Shown here: positions 57,945 through 64,000 of the stretch, in pieces
Position numbering within the stretch: position 1 is the first letter of the stretch
How the letters are laid out: every line of letters begins with the position of its first letter
NCBI GenBank assembly: GCA_013306675.1
Contig: JABLUY010000061.1
Location: 62,001 to 126,000, forward strand
Direction: 5' to 3'
Source of the DNA: Thraustochytrium sp. TN22
Taxonomy: Eukaryota; Sar; Bigyra; Thraustochytrida; Thraustochytriidae
DNA: 64,000 bases
Position numbers and translations under genes: made by a program
The notes under the pieces: model-generated
Databases searched by the model: none
Seen by the model: only the letters and a program-made list of their open reading frames with translations
What the model was told of the DNA's origin: nothing

Positions 57945-60900
57945 TCACGCGGCGGCGCGGCGCTTGGCGCGCGCCTTGGAGGGCGGCAGGCCCACGGGCG
58001 GGCGCTCCGAGGCAGTGGTCGACATGGAGACGGCGTCCGCGTTGCTGCGCCGCTCCTTGCGGAAGCGAACCTCGACCGGGTCGAAGCCCTCCTCGGGCGC
58101 GCCCCAGACGGCCCACTCGGGTGTATCAGCCAGGTAGTCGCGAGAGGTAAAGGTGGCGGTGCCGCCCGAGTCCTTGTAGGCTTGCGCCAGCTCGTGGAAG
58201 CGATCGTAATCGATCCAGGTGCGCCAGGTCTTGCCATCCTCCGCCAAATAGGTGTCGGTGCGTGCCAGCAGCGTGCAGCACGAATGCACGTGCTCCGAGG
58301 CGGTGCCGTAGGCGCCGTTGGTGCGCTCGCAAATGGCCTCGGCAAACTTGCGCACCTCGTGATGCCAAGGCACGTTCTCAATGGTCAGGTTGGAGGCGTC
58401 CGACTTGCCGCAGTACGTGACGGACTTGATCTCGATCAGGTCCGGCTGGCCGAGCTCGATAAGGCGAGCGTAGCCCTCGAGCTCCTCCTCCATCATGTTC
58501 CACTGCTTGACCAGCGTCAGACGGTACGTGGTGCGTTGGCCCTTGTCGCGCAGCGCCTCAAGGCTGCCCACGAAGCGCTCCCAGAAGTCCTTGAAGAGCG
58601 GGCGATCCACCTCGCGCAGCGCGTCCTTGCTTGCCGCGTCCACGCTCACGTAGAGCTGGGTCACGGGCTGCAGGTCGCGGATCGCATCCGGGAACTGTGC
58701 ATTCGTCACCAAAAACGTCGAGATGCGCCGCGCGTGCAGCTCGTCCACAAGCTCGTTGATGCGCGGGTACATGATGGGCTCGCCCACCAGCGAGAGAGCG
58801 CAGTGACGCACGTTGAAGGCCTCCTCAAGGCGCTCCGGCTTGACGCCCGGCACGCCCTTCATCTGCTTGATCATGCCGCGGTGCAGATCCACGGCCTGCT
58901 CCACAATTGCGCCCGGCTCATCCTCCTTCCACCGCCACTCGCGGCCCACCGGGTTCTTGTGATGCCGCCAGCAGTTGTGCACCACTACACCGTTCGCCAC
59001 GAAGCTGCCCTCGCGGCTCTCAGGGAGCGGCACCGTCAGGTCGAAGACGCGCCGCGGCCCCGCCGGCCGCACCGCGAGCACCTCCAGCGCAAGCGTTGGC
59101 CACCCGGCCGCCTCGTCGCGCTCCGCCTCCTCGAGAAACGCGTCAAGGCCCAGGAGGTCGCGCACGAGGCGCGCTGTGGCGCTCGCGTCCGTGCGGGGCG
59201 TCCACGCCGCGAGCGCCGGATGCAGGTGGCCATCGCGCGCCGCGAGAGCCTCCTTGGCCTGCGCCAGTGCCGCGTCGGCATCCGCAGCGACATCCAACTC
59301 GGCCTCGGCCTCGGCCTCGGCCTTGGCGGCGGCGAGGCACGCCCGCAGCGCCGCCTCCTGGGCCCGCACGAGCGAGAGCGCCCGCTCCAGCGTCGCGCCA
59401 GCTGCCAGCCGCAGCTGGGCCGCGCGACGGTGGCGCAGGCCGACGGACTCCGCCAGAGCGCGCGGCGCCGGCCGAGCCGGCCGCTGCACGCCGAGACGCT
59501 CCATCAGCGCCTGGACTTCCGGCAGGCACGCGGAGCTCAGGTCAATGATGCCGCCGAGCTCGGCGTCGACGTGGGCGCGCTGGCCGAGGTAGGCGCCAAC
59601 AAATTCGCGGAGCACGGGCGCCGGCGCACCTTCGACGAAGCCGGGCACCTGGGAGGCCCCGGCGCCGCACGCGGACAGGGCCGCGGCAACGGGCGCTGGC
59701 ATGCGCAGGCACCAGCGGCCGTCACGCGTGCGCCGGGCGACGCAGCGGGCTTCGGCAAAAGGCGCGGTCGCGGCCAGTAGCGCCTCCACGTCGCCGCGCA
59801 GCGTGGCCACGTCGGCGGCGGCGTCCAGGACCAGGTCCGCGTCGCGGACCTCGGCCTGCTGCGCGCAGAGCACACCTGCGACGCGCGCAAAGGCCAGCGC
59901 GAAGGCCGACGCTGCGCCGCCGTCCAGGCGCAGAGCGGGCTCGCCTAGGCCGTCTGCGCGCGGCAGCGCGAAGGTCCAGGTCAAAGAGGCCGCGTCCGGA
60001 GCGTTCAAGGTGCTGCCGCAGAAGTCGACCGTAGCCTCAACCTGTGCGCCAGGCGCGAGCTTGCCGGCCGGGACCCATGCAGCCGCCTCCGTGGGCGAGG
60101 CGGACACGCGGATGCGGTGGTCTGGCGTGCAGACGAGCGTGCGGCCGTCTACGAGGACAAGCTCCACGCAGTCCTTCGTACCGCTGTCCGTGAAGGCGGT
60201 GAGCTGCTGCGCACTGAGGCGCTCCACGTCGCCGGCGTCGAGCGCCAGCACGGAGCCGGCCGACACGCCGGCGAGCGGAGCGAGCTGCTCAATGGGCAGG
60301 GCAACGCCGGAGGCGAGGGCAACGAGCGTGCCCTCGGCAATGCAGAAGACGCACTTGTTCGCACACGCCAGGCTCGGCGTGGCCTCCATGCACTGGTACG
60401 AGGTGATGCCGTAGAAGGTGTGCTTGTAGCAGCCGCCGCGGCCTCGCAGCTGGTGCTTGGTCCAGCGGCACAGCTTGACGGCCGAGTGCGTGCCAATGAT
60501 CTTGTACCCCTCCTTGGTGAGCGCCGCACGCTGCGAGGTGGTCACCATCTCGGGCCGCTCGGCGCCGGGCTCCGTCGGGCCGCTGCTCGTGCCCACCACG
60601 ATCATGTCTTCCATGTCGTCCAGCATCATCTCGTTCATGCGGTCCTCCTGCTCTTCCAGGGCCGAAATGGCGGGTGCCAGTTCGGAAGGTGCCTCGTTGG
60701 CCTGCTGCTTCGCCGTTGCCCCGCTGAGCTGTTGCTGCTGCTGCTGCTGCTGCTTCTGCTGCGGGGCGCCGCGGCCGGCAACAGCCTGCCGCGCCGGCAG
60801 CGGCACGACCTCGTCGCGCTCGATGGCCGCGCGCACTCGGCCGCCCAAGTTCTCAATCTTGGCGCTCGCGTCCGCATCGTCCACCAGGATGGGCAAGCAC

Positions 60901-61278
60901 AGGCGTCGTGCGCCCAGCTTGCCCACCGTCTCGTCCAGCCGCCAGCCGGTACGGCAGAAGAGACCCTTGCCGTACGCGCGGCTGCCTAGCGCCACCACCG
61001 CAAAGCGAAGGTTGGCCAGAAAGCGCGACTTGTCCACACGAAAGTCCAGCACCATGTCCTCCAGCCAGGCCACGAGCGCCTCGCCGCTGCTGGGAGGCGC
61101 GCCATCCGTCCAGGTCGGCATCACGAAGATCACCACGCGTTCGTCCTCCAGCTCGTCCGCAAAGCTGTAGTCCGCGGCGTCCACCACGCGCGCACCCTCC
61201 ACGCCGCCCGCCACGATGTCCGCAATTTTACTCGCGGTCCCGGTCGTCGTTGCGTACACGACCGTCACCGGAGTCGGG

Positions 61279-61323
<45 letters not shown>

Positions 61324-61601
61324 AGCTGCAGGCTGAGCTGCTCGGCGTCCACCGCGAGGTCCTCCTCCAGGGCGCCATCCTCGTCAGCGCCGGCCTTGCT
61401 CCTCGCGTTGGCCAGCGCCGCGCGCAGCCCGCCGCGAAAGGGCCAGGTGCTGCGCACCACCTGCTTGGCGCGCTTGGCGAGCGCGCTCGCCGTGCCGGGC
61501 TCCACCAGGGTGCCCCAGGCCGCCGCCACCACGGCCAGCGTCGCCGCCGCCGCCAGCGACGCGATGGCCGCCTCGCGCCATCCCGCCGCCGCCGCCGCCA
61601 T
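57945..61601 (-). CDS. TYW1: tRNA wybutosine synthase TYW1 interrupted by an intein
   Basis: A single 1,218-codon frame with the ATG at 61601. Residues 11-33 form a membrane anchor, as in other eukaryotic TYW1. Two glutamine runs (about 95-107 and 283-291) flank a flavodoxin-type FMN domain (TVVYATTTGTASKIADIV onward). The radical-SAM half begins EGYKIIGTHSAVKLCRW and has the motif ACANKCVF (C413, C417). There the sequence switches to an intein (residues 420-876) and resumes at C877 with CWRHHKNPVGREWRWKEDEP. Without the intein the protein is 761 residues, normal for TYW1. TYW1 uses pyruvate, SAM and two iron-sulfur clusters to build the tricyclic base of tRNA-Phe at position 37. After the cluster, GEPIMYP, VTNAQFP and LYVSVDA are as expected. 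No intron is needed. Confidence 0.95.
58974..60344 (-). mobile_element. Intein in TYW1 with degenerate LAGLIDADG endonuclease
   Basis: 457 residues (TYW1 420-876) in frame. Block A is CIAEGTLVALASGVALPIEQ with the Cys1 nucleophile. Block B is LVCTPDHRI with Thr73 and His76. Block F is RRVFDLTVP, and block G is ANGVVVHN with the penultimate His and terminal Asn, followed by Cys+1 of the host. All residues needed for class 1 splicing are present. Between the splicing blocks the layout is that of a dodecapeptide (LAGLIDADG) endonuclease. FARVAGVLCAQQAEV (about 152-166) and FVGAYLGQRAHVD (about 248-260, then IIDLSSACLPEVQALMERLG) occupy the two motif positions, but each lacks the catalytic acid. 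So it probably splices but no longer homes. Base and codon use match the host, which suggests long residence. Confidence 0.93.
61282..61320. repeat. CAG/CTG tract encoding the first TYW1 glutamine run
   Basis: About 12-13 CTG units on the + strand with one CAG-to-CAA type interruption at the end. Confidence 0.9.
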
Positions 61602-62265
61602 TCCCGCCTCCCGCCTCCCGCCCAGCCCGTGCGAGGCGCGCTCCGAGTCGAGTCCTCGTTCTGCCTCGGGCAGTGGTCATCAAGGTCCACAACCAGCCAG
61701 CCAGTTCCGAAGCCGGGCCCCTCATGACTCAGAACTGCGAGTCGCGACCGTGACAGACAGAGAACCGTGACCGCTGAAGCCGCGGTGACGGCTGCGCTTT
61801 GCGTTTCGTCCTGGGCGGGCTGCGTCGCGCTCTCCCAGTCACGCTCGTCCACGTCGTGCACGTCATGTCCTGCCGAGCCCGCATCGCGCAGCCCATTCTC
61901 AGGCCGCGGTTCTGTGGCCAAGCCAACTTGAAGTCGAGGCCAACCTGAGCCGCCGCCCTCATCATCACTGCACGGCCACACCAGTGCGCCCCGCCGGCTG
62001 CGCAACGCATTCCCGCCCACCCCGACCGACCCTGCCCCGGCCGGCGCGCGGCGGCGGCCTAGCGCGGCCCTACGCGTTGCGCCTAGCGGCAGCCCTAACC
62101 CTAGCCGGTTTGGGCCGCTAAATTGGGGCGGCGGGGCGTGTGGCTGGCTATGGCGGCGCTAGGCGGTGGGTGGGTGGGCGGCGGCGGCGGCGGAGCAGGG
62201 CGCGGCAAAGCGCAGCGAGGCGGCAGTCTCTCTCGCTCGCGCAGAAGGAGGGCAAGGGCAGCAGG
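61602..62265. promoter_or_regulatory. Divergent TYW1 / uL2 promoter region with a telo-box-like element
   Basis: Contains AGCCCTAACCCTAGCC at about 62090-62105, some 160 bases upstream of the ribosomal gene start. In plants a telo-box (AAACCCTAA type) in ribosomal protein promoters has this position and sequence. Function here is inferred. No other gene. Confidence 0.4.
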
Positions 62266-63214
62266 ATGGGCCGCATCATCCGCGCGCAGCGCAAGGGCGC
62301 GTCGCCGATCTTTCGGGTACGTGGCGGGCGTGGTGGCGAGGCGAGGCGAGGCGTGGCGTGGCGTGGCGAGGGCATGATTGACGCGGAGGGCACGGCACGG
62401 CACGGCACGGCACGGCCGGCAAGGGCGCGGAGGGCGGCGAGGAGGACGCGCGCGGGGACGGGAGACTGACGGATGAGGTGGGCTTGATGATGCGCAGTCG
62501 CACACGCACACCCGCAAGGGCGCGGCGAAGCTCCGGGTGTTCGACTACAGCGAGCGCCATGGCTACGTCCGGGGCGTGGTGAAGGACATCATCCACGACC
62601 CGGGGCGTGGCGCGCCGCTGGCGGTCGTCCACTTCCGCAACCCGTACAAGTACAAGAAGGACAAGGAGCTCATGATCGCCACCGAGGGCACCTACGTCGG
62701 CCAGTTCATCTACACCGGCGCCAAGGCCAAGATGGACGTGGGCAACATCCTGCCCCTGAGCGCCATGCCGGAGGGTACCGTTGTGTGCTGCCTCGAGCAG
62801 ACCGCCGGTGACCGCGGCAAGATCGCCAAGGCCTCGGGCGAGTACTGCACCATCAAGGTGCACGACCACGACAACGGCAAGACCCAGGTCGCCCTTCCCT
62901 CGGGCAACAAGAAGACCGTGCCCTCGGCCTGCCGCGCCATGGTCGGCCTCGTCGCCGGCGGTGGCCGCATGGACAAGCCGCTGCTCAAGGCTGGCGCCGC
63001 CTTTTACAAGTACCGCGTGAAGCGTAACGAGTGGCCCAAGGTCCGTGGTGTTGCCATGAACCCCGTCGAGCACCCGCACGGTGGTGGTAACCACCAGCAC
63101 ATCGGCCACGCCTCCACGGTCAAGCGCGACGCGCCGGCCGGTAAGCGTGTCGGTCTCATCGCCGCTCGCCGCACCGGTCTGCACCGTGGCCGCACTGCTG
63201 CCAAGGACGAGTAA
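62266..63214 (+). CDS. RPL8: 60S ribosomal protein uL2 (L8), two exons
   Basis: Exons 62266-62316 and 62498-63214 join in phase 0 to give 255 residues. The 181-nt intron begins GTACGTGGC and ends GATGCGCAG. Exon 1 encodes [17 protein letters not shown]; exon 2 resumes [17 protein letters not shown], matching the uL2 family across the junction. uL2 sits at the peptidyl-transferase centre. The conserved loop [20 protein letters not shown] is present, including the histidine essential for peptide bond formation (GGGNHQHIG). Length is normal. The intron holds pentamer repeats. The start lies in GCAGGATGGG. Confidence 0.97.
62333..62416. repeat. Pentanucleotide repeats in the uL2 intron
   Basis: A (GGCGA/GGCGT)n run at 62333-62371 and a (CACGG)n run at 62391-62416, both inside the 181-nt intron. 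Confidence 0.9.
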
Positions 63215-63631
63215 GCGAAAGCCTGGGACTACCTTTATTCTTTTTCCATCATCACCAACTCCTCCACCTCCACCACGTCTTCTCCCCTTTTCCCGCCGGC
63301 GACTTTTGCCCCATCGCGCCGCCATTGCTTTTGCGGCCGCCCAGCCGCGCGTCGCTTGCGCGCTGCGGCGTGAAGGGCTATTGCTTCTCCCACTCTTCTG
63401 GCTGCTGCTGTTGCTGCTTGAGCACATGCGCGCGGTGGGCGTCTGCTCCCCTCTGTTGCTGACTCCCCGCCGTCCTTGTCGTAGCTTTTAGAGTACCTGG
63501 AACGTAGCAAAGTGCAACTTTTCATCCAACAGACTCCCCACCATCGCCCACCATCATCCGTACGTCTGGGCAATCGAGTGGAAAACGTACGTTCATACCT
63601 TACTTCGTTCTTGGGTGTCTGCACTGCCCTC
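63215..63631. other. 3' flank of uL2
   Basis: Pyrimidine-rich near 63235-63300, then unremarkable. No gene supported. Confidence 0.4.
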
Positions 63632-63711
63632 ATGTTCAAGTTGCTGCAGTGCCTCTTGGGGCGCGGGTCCATGTTCAGGACGGTGTGCGGCAGGCAGCCT
63701 GGGTCCAACTT
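63632..63711 (-). repeat. Imperfect copy of the 3' end of the right-edge gene
   Basis: CATGTTCAAGTTGCTGC...GCGGGTCCATG and the following bases match 63866-63935 (CATGTCAGACTTGCTAC...GCGGGTCCATG) with gaps, in the same orientation. The right copy contains the putative stop codon of the leftward partial gene at the window edge. Confidence 0.6.
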
Positions 63712-63802
63712 AAAGGAGATCCCAACAAAAGTAACACGAGACCCAAAATTCGTGGCAAGGAATGCATGCTTTATGATTTGTTCTTGAAGTCTGTCTGCTC
63801 TT

Positions 63803-63843
63803 CACTGGCTGGGCTGGCTGGGCTGGCTGGGCTGGGCTGGGCC
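63803..63843. repeat. GGCTG-type tandem repeat
   Basis: GGCTGGGCTGGCTGGGCTGG-type run of mixed four- and five-base units. Confidence 0.85.
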
Positions 63844-63877
63844 GGCAGACAAGCTGCCTGCCTGCATGTCAGACTTG

Positions 63878-64000
63878 CTACTGGTGCGGGTCCATGACCA
63901 GGACGGCCTGCAGCAGGACCCACTTCTGCGGCGGATGCAGTCTCGAAGGCAGACTCGCCGTGAAGACGTAGGTGCTCGCACGGGCCTGAGTTCGGTATAC
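63878..64000 (-). CDS. C-terminal end of a possible gene entering from the right
   Basis: A leftward frame is open from the window edge to the TAG at 63878-63880 and gives 40 residues (STYVFTASLPSRLHPPQKWV then LLQAVLVMDPHQ). Codons in its second half almost all end in G or C, as in real genes here. It is too short to identify, and it could be chance. Confidence 0.35.
   Translation of the reverse strand, partial: VYRTQARASTYVFTASLPSRLHPPQKWVLLQAVLVMDPHQ

Noticed and set aside
58974-60344. The TYW1 insert as an unspliced intron
   Set aside because: It is open in frame over 1,371 nt, begins TGCATTGCC and ends CACAAC rather than GT...AG, and encodes ordered Hint motifs.
62090-62105. An interstitial telomere
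   Set aside because: Fewer than two full CCCTAA units; a promoter element is the simpler reading.
1-64000. Transposons, retroelements, virus-derived elements or CRISPR arrays
   Set aside because: No transposase, reverse transcriptase, integrase, capsid or Cas-like protein, no terminal repeats, and no spaced repeat array was seen.

Overview
The window is nuclear DNA from a microbial eukaryote. It is strongly GC-rich, gene-dense and intron-poor: most genes are a single exon, and the few introns (about 87 to 293 nt) have GT...AG ends. The genes include a uL2 ribosomal protein, V-ATPase subunits, centrin, a myosin with IQ motifs, CAMTA, SUMO E1, deoxyhypusine hydroxylase and TYW1. The porphobilinogen synthase is the zinc, animal-like type with no visible transit peptide, which argues against a plastid-bearing alga. 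My best guess is a non-photosynthetic protist such as a labyrinthulomycete (thraustochytrid) stramenopile; this is inference from gene content, not proof.

Layout, left to right. 0-9 kb: 3' part of a class III cyclase-like gene (+), a CAMK-type kinase (-), and a giant EF-hand/IQ/WW protein (-) whose frame breaks once. 9-17.4 kb: GH5 glycosylceramidase/sterylglucosidase-like protein with a long disordered head (+), an acidic protein (-), a TMEM19/DUF92 membrane protein (+), and PDX1 with one intron (+). 17.8-20.5 kb: EF-hand protein (-), a decayed histone H3 copy (-), and a short-chain dehydrogenase (-). 20.5-23.7 kb is a gene-less, repeat-rich stretch before an ammonium transporter (+). 25.6-29 kb: decayed copies of DOHH beside the intact DOHH (-), then ALAD (+). 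29-37.4 kb: CAMTA (-), a divergent VPS4-like AAA protein (+), and a MAP3K-like kinase (-). 37.9-43.6 kb: argininosuccinate lyase (-), V-ATPase G (+), SUMO E1 subunit SAE1 (-), a possible small coiled-coil gene (+), and a DUF4291 protein (-). 44-55 kb: myosin (-), V-ATPase c (+), V-ATPase A (+), a tiny two-exon gene (+), a centrin 3'-end relic and centrin (-). 55.8-64 kb: LRR protein (-), TYW1 carrying an intein (-), uL2 (+), and the C-terminal end of a possible gene entering from the right edge (-).

The most notable item is an intein of 457 residues inside TYW1, the radical-SAM enzyme of wybutosine synthesis. It sits immediately before the third cysteine of the CX3CX2C iron-sulfur motif, so that cysteine is the +1 extein residue. 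Both splicing ends look intact, but both LAGLIDADG-like endonuclease motifs have lost their acidic residues. A second theme is recurrent decayed copies of gene 3' ends lying just downstream of the parent gene (DOHH, myosin, centrin, right-edge gene). A third is a uniform splice-site signature (mostly GTACGT...CGCAG), with short tandem repeats concentrated inside introns.
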